Shown: positions 19,754 to 30,388 of the stretch, piece after piece | How positions within the stretch are numbered: position 1 is the first letter of the stretch | How the letters are laid out: every line of letters starts with the position of its first letter | DNA from: Candidatus Pantoea bituminis | Lineage (GTDB): Bacteria > Pseudomonadota > Gammaproteobacteria > Enterobacterales > Enterobacteriaceae | Length of the DNA: 64,000 nt | Assembly: GCF_018842675.1 (NCBI RefSeq) | Contig: NZ_JAGTWO010000004.1 | Coordinates: forward strand, 2,294,001 to 2,358,000 | Reading direction: 5' to 3' | The notes under the pieces: model-generated | Told to the model about the DNA's origin: nothing | What the model saw: only the letters and a program-made list of their open reading frames with translations | The model's database searches: none | Position numbers and translations under genes: made by a program

Positions 19754-20710
19754 TCAGCTTTTTTGCTGACGCAGCTTTTCCAGACAACGTTTTAATCCAT
19801 CATCCAGCGGCGCTTCCATTCGCATGATTTCGCCAGTATTAGGATGCGTAAACGTCAGCGCAGCCGCGTGCAAAAACAGGCGTTTCAGCCCCGTCGATGC
19901 CAGCTGGCTATCAAAATCGCGCTCACCGTAGCGATCGTCAAACGCAATAGGATGTCCAGCATGCAGCGTGTGTACACGAATCTGATGGGTTCTTCCCGTT
20001 ACTGGGCTGGCCTTAACCAATGTCGCAAACTCAAACCGCTCTTCAACCTTGAAACGCGTTTCTGAGGGTTTACCTTCTGCATTCACCCGCACAACACGTT
20101 CGCCACTTTGTAAAATGTTTTTGAGCAGCGGCGCCTGCACCACTTTCAGATGCGAAGGCCAGTTGCCACGCACCAATGCCAGATAATCTTTCTGCATGCC
20201 TTTTTCACGCAACTGCTCATGCAGCGAACGCAGCGCTGAACGTTTTTTGGCGACCAGCAAAATACCGGACGTGTCGCGATCAAGACGATGAACCAATTCA
20301 AGGAAGCGCGCTTCCGGGCGCAACGCACGCAAGCCTTCAATTACGCCGAAGCTCAAGCCGCTGCCGCCGTGCACTGCGGTTCCTGATGGCTTATTCATCA
20401 CCAACAAATAGTCATCTTCATATAAAATGGCATCGGCCAGCGACGCCACTTTTGCCAGCTTGGGTGAGACCGCATCTTCGTCACGCTCAGCCACGCGTAC
20501 GGGCGGGATACGCACTTCATCGCCCTCTTCCAGTTTGTATTCGGGCTTGATACGTTTTTTGTTTACCCGCACCTCACCTTTACGGACGATGCGATAAATC
20601 ATGCTTTTTGGCACACCCTTGAGTTGGGTGCGCAAAAAGTTATCAATTCTTTGACCGGCATTTTCAGCCGTGATGGCGACAAAGTGTACGCCAGGATTCT
20701 CTGTTTTCAT
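19754..20710 (-). CDS. rluC: 23S rRNA pseudouridine synthase RluC
   Basis: Forms pseudouridine at 955, 2504 and 2580 of 23S rRNA (E. coli numbering). 318 residues: an N-terminal S4 RNA-binding domain (about 18-75) and the RluA-type catalytic domain with Asp144 in HRLDRDTSG. Divergent from rne, whose long leader occupies the intervening 570 bp. Confidence 0.97.
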   Translation of the reverse strand: MKTENPGVHFVAITAENAGQRIDNFLRTQLKGVPKSMIYRIVRKGEVRVNKKRIKPEYKLEEGDEVRIPPVRVAERDEDAVSPKLAKVASLADAILYEDDYLLVMNKPSGTAVHGGSGLSFGVIEGLRALRPEARFLELVHRLDRDTSGILLVAKKRSALRSLHEQLREKGMQKDYLALVRGNWPSHLKVVQAPLLKNILQSGERVVRVNAEGKPSETRFKVEERFEFATLVKASPVTGRTHQIRVHTLHAGHPIAFDDRYGERDFDSQLASTGLKRLFLHAAALTFTHPNTGEIMRMEAPLDDGLKRCLEKLRQQKS

Positions 20711-21280
20711 GGCGGCGATTCTAAATAGTGTCCCCAGATAGCGCCACCCCTTTTTCTGTGCTTAACTCTTTCGTGTTGCTGGTTTAAGCGAATCGGATGC
20801 TGTTTTTTTCAACGATGCGCCTAATCACCCGCCATATTAGCGAGTTAAATGTAAAGAAACTTTATCAGGCTGTTAAAGTCGCCTTGCTATATGAAGGTTA
20901 GCAATGGAATAATGCTTAAGTTTCTTACCTTGAGAGTTTCAAGGCAGAAAACAGCGAAATTAGTCATTTTGCCGGATTGAGCAGACACGCAGCAATGGCG
21001 TAAGACGTAATGCGAAATCAGGCACTTAGCGGGCTGCGGGTTGCGGCCTGGACAGAAGTTTGGAATGCACGGGTTTTCAAATTCTCTCTGGCATTTCCAC
21101 TATCTGGTGCTGTTATTCCTTATGAAAAACAGGCCACCGACGTTATTTGCGCCCCCGCGCGGTCGACAACCGTGAGATTGACGACATTGCACTCAGTCAC
21201 GGGGCCATCGGTTGATACTCGTCCAGGGTAACTATGCCCGCAGCTTTAATCACTCATGAAAGAATAACGAGTAAGTCACG
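20711..21280 (+). promoter_or_regulatory. rne promoter region and long structured 5' leader
   Basis: 570 bp without a convincing gene between divergent rluC and rne. A candidate promoter lies near 20870-20895 (TTAAAG...TATATG). The 3' part is strongly structured: CAACCGTGA at 21167-21175 can pair with TCACGG (21197-21202) or, from its CAACCG part, with CGGTTG (21209-21214). In E. coli the roughly 360-nt rne leader mediates autoregulation through a hairpin (hp2) cut by RNase E; the position and structure here suggest the same. A 73-codon frame at 21010-21231 looks spurious. Confidence 0.65.
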
Positions 21281-24200
21281 ATGAAAAGAATGTTAATAAA
21301 CGCAACTCAGCAGGAGGAGTTGCGCGTTGCCCTGGTTGACGGTCAACGTCTGTACGATCTGGATATCGAAAGTCCCGGACACGAGCAGAAAAAGGCCAAT
21401 ATCTACAAAGGTAAAATCACCCGTATTGAACCCAGCCTTGAAGCTGCGTTTGTCGATTACGGCGCTGAACGTCACGGTTTCCTCCCTCTAAAAGAAATTT
21501 CCCGCGAATACTTCCCAGCCAGTTACAACTCACATGGTCGTCCGAACATCAAAGACGTATTGCGTGAAGGCCAGGAAGTGATCGTTCAGATCGATAAAGA
21601 AGAGCGCGGCAATAAAGGCGCAGCGTTAACCACCTTTATCTCTCTGGCGGGCAGCTATTTGGTACTGATGCCAAACAACCCGCGTGCGGGCGGTATCTCG
21701 CGTCGTATCGAAGGCGACGATCGCACTGAGCTGAAAGAAGCGCTTTCAGCGCTGGAACTGCCAGAAAACATGGGTCTGATTGTGCGTACCGCTGGTGTCG
21801 GCAAATCAGCCGAATCGCTGCAGTGGGACCTCAGCTTCCGCATCAAGCATTGGGAAGCGATCAAAAAAGCCGCTGACAGTCGCCCTGCTCCGTTCCTGAT
21901 TCATCAGGAAAGCAATGTGATTGTGCGCGCCTTCCGCGATTATCTGCGCCAGGATATCGGTGAAATCCTTATCGATAACCCAAAAGTTTTGGAACTGGCA
22001 CGTCAGCATATCGCTGCGCTGGGCCGTCCCGACTTCAGCAGTAAAATTAAACTGTACACCGGTGAAATCCCGTTGTTCAGCCATTATCAGATTGAGTCTC
22101 AGATCGAGTCCGCTTTCCAACGCGAAGTGCGTCTGCCATCAGGCGGTTCGATTGTTATCGACAGTACCGAAGCGCTGACCGCGATTGACATCAACTCAGC
22201 GCGTGCAACGCGTGGTGGTGACATCGAAGAAACCGCCTTCAACACCAACCTTGAAGCCGCAGACGAAATTGCGCGTCAACTCCGTCTGCGTGACCTTGGT
22301 GGCCTGATTGTTATCGATTTCATCGATATGACCCCGGTTCGCCATCAGCGCGCGGTTGAGAATCGCCTGCGTGAAGCCGTTCGCCAGGATCGCGCCCGTA
22401 TTCAAATCAGCCATATTTCACGCTTCGGCCTGCTCGAAATGTCCCGTCAGCGCCTGAGCCCGTCATTGGGCGAATCCAGTCATCACGTCTGCCCACGCTG
22501 TAGCGGTACCGGCACTATTCGTGATAACGAATCGCTGTCACTCTCTATTCTGCGCCTGATTGAAGAAGAAGCGCTGAAAGACAACACCAAAGAAGTTCAC
22601 GCGATTGTTCCGGTTCAGGTTGCCTCTTACCTGCTGAATGAAAAACGTGAAGCGGTTAATGCTATTGAGAAGCGTCAGGGTGGCGTGCGTGCGGTTATCG
22701 TCCCGGATGATCGGATGGAAACACCGCACTATTCCGTGTTGCGCGTCCGTACTGGCGAAGAGACACAAACCCTCAGTTATCATTTGCCAAAGCTGCATGA
22801 AGCAGAAATGGCGATGCCGTCTGAAGAAGAACACGCTGAACGCCGTCGTCCAGAGCAGCCTGCTCTTGCTGCTTTCGTGATGCCAGATGCACCACCAGCG
22901 CCCGTTGAAGTTGCGCCTGCAGCGCCAGTTGCAGAAGCGAAACCTGCTGTTAAAGCGGCACCAGAAGCGCAAGCAAACGCAGCAGCCAGCACCGGTTTCT
23001 TGGGTCGCCTGTTTGGTGGGCTTAAAAAGCTGTTTGCCGGTGAAGAAACGCCTGCCGCTGCGCCTGCACCTGCTGTTGAAACCGAAACTGAGCCGAAAAA
23101 AGCCAGTGACGATGAAAACGGTAATCAGCGCGGCGATCGTCGTAATAACCGTCGTAATAACAATCGTCGCGAGCGTACGCCGCGTAACGGTGATAATGCG
23201 CAAGCGCGTGATAACCGCGAACCGCGCGAAAACCGTGAACCGCGTGAGAATCGCGAACCGCGTGAAAACCGTGAGCCGCGTGACAACAATGGTGATAATC
23301 GCCGCAACAAGCGTCCTTCAACGCCGAACGACGTGCGCGAAGAGCGTCCAGTCCTGAGCGATGAAGCACGCCAGCAGCGTGATGAGCAGCAGCAGCAACG
23401 CCGTGAGCAGCGTGCCGAGCGCCAGCGTCGTCGTCAGGAAGAGAAACGTGCCCAACAGGACGCGCCAAAACCTGTTGAAGTTGCATCGGTTGACATCATT
23501 GAAGCTCCCGAAGCGCTGGAAGATGAGCGCGTACAGGTGCTGCCGCGTCGTAAACCGCGTCAGCTTACGCAGAAAGTGCGTGTGGGTGATGCCATCGAGC
23601 AGCCGCTGGTTCAGGCTGAAGCGCCAGTCAAGCAAGAAGAAGTGCGCCAGGTTCAACCGCTGATTGAAGCGCCGCAGGTAGAAGAGCAGTTGGATGATAC
23701 CGAAGGCCGTGACAGCAACAACATGCCGCGCCGTTCACGTCGCTCACCGCGCCATCTGCGTGTAAGTGGACAGCGTCGTCGTCGCTATCGTGATGAGCGT
23801 TATCCAACGCAATCTGCTATGCCATTAGAAGCTGCTGCAGCTTCACCGGAAATGGCTTCAGGTAAAGTTTGGGTGCGTTATCCTGTCAGTCAGGCTAATG
23901 AAGAGCTGGCGACACAAGATACTCAGAACGAAGCGCCAGATTACAGCCGTCAGGAAACGGCCGCTGCAGTGGCAATTCCAGCTGCAGTTGAATCAACTGA
24001 AGCCGTTGCACCACAACAGGAGCCGGTTCAATACGCTGAACCACAAGCTGAAACCCCGGTTGCCATCGTGAATACTGATGACACCACGGCTATCGAAGCG
24101 CCAGTTAATGAAGAGCCTTCAGTGATTCCTGCTGCTGCAGAAGCTAAAGCAGAAGTTATTGCTGAGCAGGCAAAACCCGCTGCTCCGGTGATCGAAGCGC

Positions 24201-24634
24201 CTTCAGTACAGCAACCTGATGCAGTTTCTGAGCCAGCGACCGAAACCGAACGTTCTACTGCGTTCACGGCCCCGGCCACTGAGCAGCCAGCAGAGATTGC
24301 TGAGCATTCAGCCGTTGAAGTCAGTCCGCGCCTTGAAGCACAGGTTGAAGAAGTGCTGAATGCGCCAGTTGCAGCGGATGCAGACGTTTCGCCAGTAAGC
24401 GAACCGCATGCACCAGTCGCAGCGCGTGATAGCGCCCCTGCTGTGCCAAACGATGGCACTCGCTGGAAGCACTTCGCTTCTGCGCCGATGACCAAGGCAC
24501 CTGCGCCAATTTGGCAGCCAGAGCCTGTTCGTCATAGCGACTGGGTACGTCCGACTTACCAGTTTGACGGAAGAGGTTCTGCTGGCGGTCACAGCGCAAC
24601 TCACCAGTCGACTGCGCCGGCCACCAAGCCGTAA
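21281..24634 (+). CDS. rne: Ribonuclease E
   Basis: Essential endoribonuclease and degradosome scaffold; 1117 residues (E. coli 1061). The N-terminal catalytic half carries the S1 domain (about 35-125), the 5'-sensor/RNase H-like parts, catalytic [15 protein letters not shown] and DFIDM aspartates, and the Zn-link CPRC at Cys404 and Cys407. The C-terminal half is disordered: a membrane-anchoring amphipathic helix [16 protein letters not shown] at about 572-587, an Arg-rich RNA-binding region with four near-identical NREPRE repeats, a second basic region around 730-760, and a long Ala/Pro/Glu-rich tail with a C-terminal PNPase-site-like segment. Expected autoregulation through the long leader. 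Confidence 0.98.
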   Translation: MKRMLINATQQEELRVALVDGQRLYDLDIESPGHEQKKANIYKGKITRIEPSLEAAFVDYGAERHGFLPLKEISREYFPASYNSHGRPNIKDVLREGQEVIVQIDKEERGNKGAALTTFISLAGSYLVLMPNNPRAGGISRRIEGDDRTELKEALSALELPENMGLIVRTAGVGKSAESLQWDLSFRIKHWEAIKKAADSRPAPFLIHQESNVIVRAFRDYLRQDIGEILIDNPKVLELARQHIAALGRPDFSSKIKLYTGEIPLFSHYQIESQIESAFQREVRLPSGGSIVIDSTEALTAIDINSARATRGGDIEETAFNTNLEAADEIARQLRLRDLGGLIVIDFIDMTPVRHQRAVENRLREAVRQDRARIQISHISRFGLLEMSRQRLSPSLGESSHHVCPRCSGTGTIRDNESLSLSILRLIEEEALKDNTKEVHAIVPVQVASYLLNEKREAVNAIEKRQGGVRAVIVPDDRMETPHYSVLRVRTGEETQTLSYHLPKLHEAEMAMPSEEEHAERRRPEQPALAAFVMPDAPPAPVEVAPAAPVAEAKPAVKAAPEAQANAAASTGFLGRLFGGLKKLFAGEETPAAAPAPAVETETEPKKASDDENGNQRGDRRNNRRNNNRRERTPRNGDNAQARDNREPRENREPRENREPRENREPRDNNGDNRRNKRPSTPNDVREERPVLSDEARQQRDEQQQQRREQRAERQRRRQEEKRAQQDAPKPVEVASVDIIEAPEALEDERVQVLPRRKPRQLTQKVRVGDAIEQPLVQAEAPVKQEEVRQVQPLIEAPQVEEQLDDTEGRDSNNMPRRSRRSPRHLRVSGQRRRRYRDERYPTQSAMPLEAAAASPEMASGKVWVRYPVSQANEELATQDTQNEAPDYSRQETAAAVAIPAAVESTEAVAPQQEPVQYAEPQAETPVAIVNTDDTTAIEAPVNEEPSVIPAAAEAKAEVIAEQAKPAAPVIEAPSVQQPDAVSEPATETERSTAFTAPATEQPAEIAEHSAVEVSPRLEAQVEEVLNAPVAADADVSPVSEPHAPVAARDSAPAVPNDGTRWKHFASAPMTKAPAPIWQPEPVRHSDWVRPTYQFDGRGSAGGHSATHQSTAPATKP
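23210..23281 (+). repeat. Four 18-bp tandem repeats inside rne (Arg-rich region)
   Basis: Four consecutive 18-bp units of the type GANAAYCGYGARCCGCGY encode (D/E)NREPR. They lie in the disordered Arg-rich RNA-binding part of RNase E. Third-position differences between units show the peptide, not just the DNA, is maintained. In frame, so copy-number change would not disrupt the gene. Confidence 0.9.
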
Positions 24635-24656
24635 GCATTACACATGCATTAAATCC

Positions 24657-24682
24657 AACCCCGGCACCTGCCGGGGTTTTTT
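24657..24682 (+). terminator. rne terminator
   Basis: CCCCGGCA-CC-TGCCGGGG hairpin followed by TTTTTT, about 25 bp after the rne stop. Confidence 0.93.
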
Positions 24683-24720
24683 ATTGCTTACAACGTGGCG
24701 CGGCACATGAAATCACAGAC

Positions 24721-24756
24721 AAAAAAATCCCACTGCCTCTTGTGAAGGCCGTGGGA
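24721..24756 (-). terminator. flgKL terminator
   Basis: On minus, TCCCACGGCC...GGCAGTGGGA stem followed by TTTTTTT, 47 bp after the flgL stop. Convergent with the rne terminator. Confidence 0.9.
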
Positions 24757-24803
24757 GAAAACAAGCGCATCCGGTTAAAGTACGCTTAAATTTGCAGGTC
24801 AGA

Positions 24804-25769
24804 TTAGGAATTCAGTTGGAACAGCGACAGCTGAGACATATCAGTAAAGGTCTTATACGCTGCCTGAAGTGCAGTCTGCTGCATGGTGTAGCTAGAGATC
24901 GCCTGAGTGTAATCAACGTCAACTAAGTCACTCATCTGGGTACTGTAAATCACGTCGCGATCGTCGCCCTGTGCATCCAGCGTATCAAGCTCGGAGAGCT
25001 GCGTACCAATCGTAGAACGTACGCTCAATACGTTGTTCAGGGAGTTGCTCAAACCACGGTTGGTTTTATCCATTGCATCCTGAAACGTCTTTTGGGTCGC
25101 CTCATCTGCATCAGCTTGCGGCACTTTCAGGGCAGCGATGGCGCTGTCCAGCATGGCAAACAGATTGGTTTCACTGGCGCTACCGTCTGGCTCTGCCGTG
25201 GAGTTGCCGGTGATTGACATAAAAATATCATCACCCGTATGGCCAACCGTCATTGTGCGGCTGCTGTCCACTTTCTGCGTGATAGCGTCAGTTCCACCGG
25301 CATAGGTCACGCCCGTGGTAGCATCATCAACAAAAGGGGCACTGTCCGTTTTATATCCGGCAAAGATATAGCGGCCATTACCATCTTTACTGTTAGCCTG
25401 ATTGAGCAACTGTGCACGTATTCCTTCCAGCTGCGTTGCGATTGAGCCACGATCGTCATCACTCAAGGTACCGGTTGAGCCATAAACAATCAGCGTTTGC
25501 GCATCCTGGATACTGCTCGTCACGCTGCTTAACGCATTCTCTTCCATCGACAAACCCTGGCTGGCAAAGGTGCGAGCCACAGCATACTGGCTGCTTTGCG
25601 CCTGCGTTTGTGACAACACTACCGAGCGCGATGCTGCAATAGGGTCATCAGAAGGATTTGTTACGCGGCGACCGCTGGAAAGCTGTTCGCCGACTTTCAG
25701 CCAGGAAGATTGCGAATCGGTAATACCGCGCACCTGCTGGTTAAAGATCATGTTGGTACTGATACGCAT
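24804..25769 (-). CDS. flgL: Flagellar hook-filament junction protein FlgL (HAP3)
   Basis: Second junction protein linking hook to filament; exported axial protein. 321 residues (E. coli 317), starting MRISTNMIFNQQVRGI, with the flagellin-like N- and C-terminal helices (QLSSGRRVTNPSDDPIAAS; C-terminal MQQTALQAAYKTFTDMSQLSLFQLNS). 14 bp downstream of flgK and probably cotranscribed from the sigma-28 promoter upstream of flgK. Confidence 0.97.
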   Translation of the reverse strand: MRISTNMIFNQQVRGITDSQSSWLKVGEQLSSGRRVTNPSDDPIAASRSVVLSQTQAQSSQYAVARTFASQGLSMEENALSSVTSSIQDAQTLIVYGSTGTLSDDDRGSIATQLEGIRAQLLNQANSKDGNGRYIFAGYKTDSAPFVDDATTGVTYAGGTDAITQKVDSSRTMTVGHTGDDIFMSITGNSTAEPDGSASETNLFAMLDSAIAALKVPQADADEATQKTFQDAMDKTNRGLSNSLNNVLSVRSTIGTQLSELDTLDAQGDDRDVIYSTQMSDLVDVDYTQAISSYTMQQTALQAAYKTFTDMSQLSLFQLNS

Positions 25770-25783
25770 AGTGTCCTCTACCC

Positions 25784-27427
25784 TTAGCGGATGCTCATCA
25801 AGGCATCAAAAATGGCGCTGGCGGTTTGCAGCACTTGCGCATTCGCCATGTAATATTGCTGATACTTAGTCAGGTTGGCGTACTCTTCATCGAGGTTAAC
25901 GCCGGAAACAGATTGCTGGCGATCGGTGAGCTGATTCACTACGTTTTCCTGCGTGGTGCTGGCGGTCTCCAGCGAGCTGGTTTTGTTCCCCACGGTGCTG
26001 ACGATACTGGCGTAAGCCTGTGCCAACGTCGCGTTGCCGTTCACCACATTAGCATCTTGTAAATCCAGTAGTTTCTGCGCGTTACGGTTGTCGCTTTCAC
26101 CGCCAGTGGCACCCGCAGCAGCAATCTGTGTTTCATCAGTGATCGCTACCGACATACCCGCGATAACGTTTTGCACTGGCTTCACGACAAAGCTGTCGTT
26201 TTTTGCCGCAGTGCCGCTTACGTTCAGCGTCAGGCCATCAAAACTCAGCGTAGTGTCGGTGCCAGAGGTCACAGGCGTTAAGCTGATTTTTACATTGTCA
26301 GACGCGCGTGTAGCGGTCCAGTTTGTGCCGTCATAACTTACGGTGTAGTTAGAGGCTTTCAGCGCGCTGCTGTCACTCCACTCCGCTGTCACGGTCGCGC
26401 CAGGTTGGCTGTTCTTGCTGTTGCTCAATACGGTCGGGCTGCCGATGTTAAAGAAATCCACACCCTGATCGCCGTTGCTGTCAAAACCTTCTTTATGCAC
26501 TTCGTTGAAGCTGGTGGTAAACGCCGCCGCCAGTTGCCCCAGCTGGTTCTGCGCCAGATCAAGATCCTGAGTACGGAACGCTAATATTCCGCCCAGCGAG
26601 CCGGTAGTCAGCAATTTTTCTGGAATCTCAACGTTGCCCGCGGTTTTATCGACGTAGCCCACGGTGGTGCGGGTTGGATCGCTGCTGGAATTCATCGCCA
26701 CTAAATCAGTGGATTTGTTGCCATTCACCAGCGTCAGGCCGTTAGCCATGGACACCACGTAAGCGCCATCCTGTTGTGAAACTGACACGCCAACGACGTT
26801 ATTCAGGTCATTGACCAACTGATCGCGTTGATCGAGCAGGTTATTAGGCGCATCGCCATTGCCGGTAGTCAGTTTGGCAATCTGCTTGTTTAGATCGGCA
26901 ATCTGCGTCGTGTAAGTATTGATCTGATCAACACTTGAGGTGACATCGGTATTAACGCTGCTTTGCATGTTGGTCAGGTACTGAGAAGTACTCTGGAACT
27001 GATTGACCAAACCCTGAGCATAACTGAGCATGGATTGGCGCGCAGAAGGATCATCTGCATTGCTCACCACGTTCTGCAGGTTGGTAAAGAAACTTTGAAT
27101 AGACGTCGACAGGCTGGTGGTTGAGGTCGACAACAGATCATCGATATTTGAAATCTGATTATATTGCGTATTAACCGCGCTGTAAGTCGCACTGGAGCCT
27201 CGCAACTGTGATGTGATGAACTCATCATATTCACGCTGCACACCGCTGATATTTACACCGTTGCCGTAATAGCTGCTGCCCTGCAACGTGCTATTAGCCT
27301 GCGCCAAAATAGTGGTTTGACGCGAATAGCCCGCCACAGTGTAATTAGTGATGTTATTGCTGGTGGTGCTTAATGCAGCCTGCGCGGCACTCAATCCGCT
27401 CATAGCGGAGTTAATTATGCTGGACAT
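25784..27427 (-). CDS. flgK: Flagellar hook-associated protein FlgK (HAP1)
   Basis: First junction protein at the distal hook end; 547 residues, as in E. coli. N-terminal MSSIINSAMSGLSAAQAALS with the axial-protein helix SNNITNYTVAGYSRQ, and C-terminal NLDEEYANLTKYQQYYMANAQVLQTA, both typical of hook-associated proteins that form the D0 coiled coil. Complete and in frame. Confidence 0.97.
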   Translation of the reverse strand: MSSIINSAMSGLSAAQAALSTTSNNITNYTVAGYSRQTTILAQANSTLQGSSYYGNGVNISGVQREYDEFITSQLRGSSATYSAVNTQYNQISNIDDLLSTSTTSLSTSIQSFFTNLQNVVSNADDPSARQSMLSYAQGLVNQFQSTSQYLTNMQSSVNTDVTSSVDQINTYTTQIADLNKQIAKLTTGNGDAPNNLLDQRDQLVNDLNNVVGVSVSQQDGAYVVSMANGLTLVNGNKSTDLVAMNSSSDPTRTTVGYVDKTAGNVEIPEKLLTTGSLGGILAFRTQDLDLAQNQLGQLAAAFTTSFNEVHKEGFDSNGDQGVDFFNIGSPTVLSNSKNSQPGATVTAEWSDSSALKASNYTVSYDGTNWTATRASDNVKISLTPVTSGTDTTLSFDGLTLNVSGTAAKNDSFVVKPVQNVIAGMSVAITDETQIAAAGATGGESDNRNAQKLLDLQDANVVNGNATLAQAYASIVSTVGNKTSSLETASTTQENVVNQLTDRQQSVSGVNLDEEYANLTKYQQYYMANAQVLQTASAIFDALMSIR

Positions 27428-27514
27428 CTCGGTTCCTTACATTCCCCGTCAACCGGGCTGGCAGTCATCAATCTGGGTGCCAACGCGCACAAGCGCCCTT
27501 GGCTTATGATGTTG

Positions 27515-27541
27515 TTATCGGCGTGCTTAAGTGAAACTTGA
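27515..27541 (-). promoter_or_regulatory. Sigma-28 (FliA) promoter of flgKL
   Basis: Minus strand TCAAGTTT-N11-GCCGATAA against the FliA consensus TAAAGTTT-N11-GCCGATAA; 15 of 16 positions match. It lies 88 bp upstream of flgK in the flgJ-flgK gap. Confidence 0.9.
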
Positions 27542-27551
27542 GGCAGATTTA

Positions 27552-28496
27552 TCAGAACAAATCGTTTAAATCCTGGCTATAAGCCTTGACCACCTTTTCA
27601 CCCATGTTTTTGAATTGCTGGATCATTCCCACTAATTTTTGGGCATATTTAGGATCGGTAGCGTAACCCGCAGCCTGTAAAGCTTGCGCGCCCTGTTCGG
27701 CGCTTGAGGCGTTGGCAACCGCGGCATAGCGCGGGTTATTTGCGATCAGCTTGACGTAGTCGGTTAACGCTTCGAAATAGGAGTTGTAAACGCGGAAGCT
27801 GGCGCGCACTTTTTTGGCTTCGCCCTGTTCATATTCTGTGGTCATGATATCGGTGGTTTCACCTTTCCAGCCGCTGCTGGCCTTGATACCGAATACGTTG
27901 TAACTCGGCTTACCGTCACGCGTGAGGATTTGGCGCTGCCCCCAGCCTGACTCCAGCGCGGCCTGTGCCAGAATCAGATGATGCGGAATACCACTTTGCT
28001 GGCTGGCAGCCTGCGCTGGTTGTGCAAGCTGGGCGATAAATTCACTGCTGTCGCTGGGCAAGTTGGTTGGCGATACCGGTAAACGCGGCATCGCTTTACG
28101 CACCATTTGCTCAAGCTGTTGTGCGGGTGGAACGGCGTTCAAAATAAAACTGTTATCCAGTTTCATCGGCACCGTGCCAGCGCTTTCATCGGGCGCTTTG
28201 GCGGGCATCATCTGTTTGACGATAGTCTCCGCCAGGCCGAGGCCGCGCTTACTCATTTCCTGCCCAAGCTGCTGATCGTACATTGAAGTGTAAAGCCGCG
28301 TCTGATCGTTGCTTAAGATGCCATCTTGCGGTGACGCCTCACGCATGCTTTTCAACATCATCTGCACGAACATGCCTTCCACCTGGCGTGCCACCTGCAA
28401 CGCTTTGCCTTTCGGATCGTTGCTTGCCTGACGCTTCAGTTCATTCAGTGAGCGGCTGTCGTAAGCCGCATTCATCAGCGATTGGGTATCAACCAT
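27552..28496 (-). CDS. flgJ: Flagellar rod-cap muramidase FlgJ
   Basis: Periplasmic bifunctional protein: the N-terminal half caps and guides rod assembly, the C-terminal half is a GH73 glucosaminidase that opens peptidoglycan. Start at ATG 28496 ([16 protein letters not shown]; 314 residues, E. coli 313), overlapping the flgI stop as TAATG. An upstream in-frame start would add 10 residues overlapping flgI. Rod-domain block VEGMFVQMMLKSMREASPQDG; muramidase block LILAQAALESGWGQRQI with the catalytic Glu and NVFGIKA. Confidence 0.96.
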   Translation of the reverse strand: MVDTQSLMNAAYDSRSLNELKRQASNDPKGKALQVARQVEGMFVQMMLKSMREASPQDGILSNDQTRLYTSMYDQQLGQEMSKRGLGLAETIVKQMMPAKAPDESAGTVPMKLDNSFILNAVPPAQQLEQMVRKAMPRLPVSPTNLPSDSSEFIAQLAQPAQAASQQSGIPHHLILAQAALESGWGQRQILTRDGKPSYNVFGIKASSGWKGETTDIMTTEYEQGEAKKVRASFRVYNSYFEALTDYVKLIANNPRYAAVANASSAEQGAQALQAAGYATDPKYAQKLVGMIQQFKNMGEKVVKAYSQDLNDLF

Positions 28497-29605
28497 TAGA
28501 TAATTTCCACTTTGGCACGCAGACAACCGGCGGTCTGCATCGACTGTAGAATCGACATCAGTTCGATAGGTGACGCGCCCAAGGCATTCAGTGCACGCAC
28601 CACGTTGTTCAGGTTGGCGCTGGCACTAACACGCTGCAATGCGCCGCCGCTTTGACGCAGATCGATCTGTGTTTGTGGCGTGACCACGGTTTGGCCGCCC
28701 GCCAGTGGCGTATCGGGCTGGCTGACGTTCTGCTGCTGATTCACCGTCACCGACAAGTTACCCTGCGCAACCGCACAGGTATTCAACGTCACTTCGCGAT
28801 TCATCACTACCGAACCGGTACGCGAGTTGATGATCACTTTCGCGTCTTCAATTGGAATCGCCACATCGATGTTCTGGATCTCGGCCAGCAGACGCACTTG
28901 CGCGCCATTATTTGGCGAAACGCGCACCTGCACTGTGCGCGCATCCAGTGGCTGGGCTGCACCATAACCGCCACGTGCGTTAATCGCATCAGCGATACGC
29001 TGCGCCATCGAGAAGTCTTCGCTGTTCAGCTGCAGGTTAATGGTGTTCTGTGAGCCGAAATTGCTCTGCAGCTCGCGTTCAACGGTTGCGCCGCTGGTAA
29101 TGCGTCCGCCGTTCAGCTGGTTAACCTGTACGCTGCTGCCGCCTGCGGATGCACCCGCACCACCGACTAAAATATTCCCCTGCGCCAATGCGTAAACTTG
29201 ATTATCGACGCCCTTCATTGGCGTCATTAATAGCGTACCGCCACGCAGGCTTTTCGCATTACCCAGTGAAGAAACCACCACATCCAGCGTTTGGCCTTGA
29301 CGGGCAAATGACGGTAATTTAGCGGTGACCATCACGGCCGCCACGTTTTTCAACTGCATGTTAGTGCCGGTTGGCACGGTAATACCCAACTGCGAAAGCA
29401 TGTTGTTCACCGTTTGGGTGGTGAACGGCGTTTGCGTGGTCTGGTCACCGGTGCCATCAAGGCCGACAACTAAGCCATAACCCAACAGCTGGTTTTCACG
29501 TACGCCCTGTACAGTGGTCAGATCGCGGATACGATCGGCTTGGGCCAGCAGGCTCACGCCCAACAACAAACCTAAACCGAAACGCAGTAGCGTTAACTTT
29601 TTCAT
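28496..29605 (-). CDS. flgI: Flagellar P-ring protein FlgI
   Basis: Periplasmic protein that forms the P ring in the peptidoglycan layer around the rod. 369 residues (E. coli 365) with a Sec signal peptide ending at LLAQA, followed by [33 protein letters not shown], the family hallmark. Ten bp after flgH. Confidence 0.97.
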   Translation of the reverse strand: MKKLTLLRFGLGLLLGVSLLAQADRIRDLTTVQGVRENQLLGYGLVVGLDGTGDQTTQTPFTTQTVNNMLSQLGITVPTGTNMQLKNVAAVMVTAKLPSFARQGQTLDVVVSSLGNAKSLRGGTLLMTPMKGVDNQVYALAQGNILVGGAGASAGGSSVQVNQLNGGRITSGATVERELQSNFGSQNTINLQLNSEDFSMAQRIADAINARGGYGAAQPLDARTVQVRVSPNNGAQVRLLAEIQNIDVAIPIEDAKVIINSRTGSVVMNREVTLNTCAVAQGNLSVTVNQQQNVSQPDTPLAGGQTVVTPQTQIDLRQSGGALQRVSASANLNNVVRALNALGASPIELMSILQSMQTAGCLRAKVEII

Positions 29606-29614
29606 CGTAACCTC

Positions 29615-30325
29615 TTACATCGGCGAGATGTTTAAGAAGAAGCGTTGCAGCCAACCCATGGACTGCGCTTCGTTGATATAACCGTTACCGACATACTCAA
29701 TACGTGCATCGGCGACCGCTGTCGATAACACCGCGTTGCTGGCGCTGATGGTGCGTGGATTCACCACGCCCGAGAAGCGAATGAACTCGGTGCCCTGATT
29801 AATCGCGATCTGTTTTTCGCCTACAACGTGCAGGTTGCCATTCGACAAAACCTGATCCACGGTGACGGTAATCGTGCCGGTAAAGGTGTTATTGGCAGAA
29901 GCGCCGCCTTTGCCTGCGAAATCATTTTTACCTTCTGCGCTCAGGTTGGCTTTTTCGCCGCTGGCGCCGACTAAACCGGCCAAAGCCGTTGGCACGGTGG
30001 ACAAGCCAAAGCTGTTGCTGCCGTCACGGCTGGCATTCGCAGAGGAGCTTTTACTGGCGCTGACATTCTCTTGCAGCGTGATCGTCAGCGTATCGCCAAT
30101 ATTGCGTGGGCGACGATCTTCAAACAGCGGCTGGTAGCCGTAGTTCAGGGGCGCGACACCCTGGAAAATAGAGCCGTTCACCACAGGTGGTGCAGAGGGC
30201 ATTGGCTGCGCCGTAGTGGCCCCTTCAACCAGCGGCGTGCGCGGCACTAATGCGCAACCGTTAAGAGTCAGCAGCAGCGTGGCTACTAACCAATGTCCAG
30301 GCTTGAGAATCTGTTGCTTCGCCAC
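29615..30325 (-). CDS. flgH: Flagellar L-ring lipoprotein FlgH
   Basis: Outer-membrane lipoprotein forming the L ring. 236 residues (E. coli 232). Lipobox L-N-G-C with Cys24, then [31 protein letters not shown], the conserved FlgH block, and a C-terminal [22 protein letters not shown]. The gene start corresponds to the residue after the rod genes, 63 bp downstream of flgG. Confidence 0.97.
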   Translation of the reverse strand: MAKQQILKPGHWLVATLLLTLNGCALVPRTPLVEGATTAQPMPSAPPVVNGSIFQGVAPLNYGYQPLFEDRRPRNIGDTLTITLQENVSASKSSSANASRDGSNSFGLSTVPTALAGLVGASGEKANLSAEGKNDFAGKGGASANNTFTGTITVTVDQVLSNGNLHVVGEKQIAINQGTEFIRFSGVVNPRTISASNAVLSTAVADARIEYVGNGYINEAQSMGWLQRFFLNISPM

Positions 30326-30388
30326 GGAGTCACGACCTTATAAATGTCTATTCTTCAGGCCAGCCGAAGCTGGCCGTAATCACCAGCG

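Noticed and set aside
21010..21231. 73-codon frame in the rne leader
   Set aside because: No ribosome site, composition like a structured leader, and it overlaps the inverted repeats expected for rne autoregulation.
23210..23281. Possible CRISPR-like or intergenic repeat array
   Set aside because: Repeats are contiguous without spacers, exactly in frame, and lie in the Arg-rich part of RNase E.
23022..23656. Several long minus-strand and other-frame frames over rne
   Set aside because: Arg/His/Ala-rich shadows of the low-complexity RNase E C-terminus.
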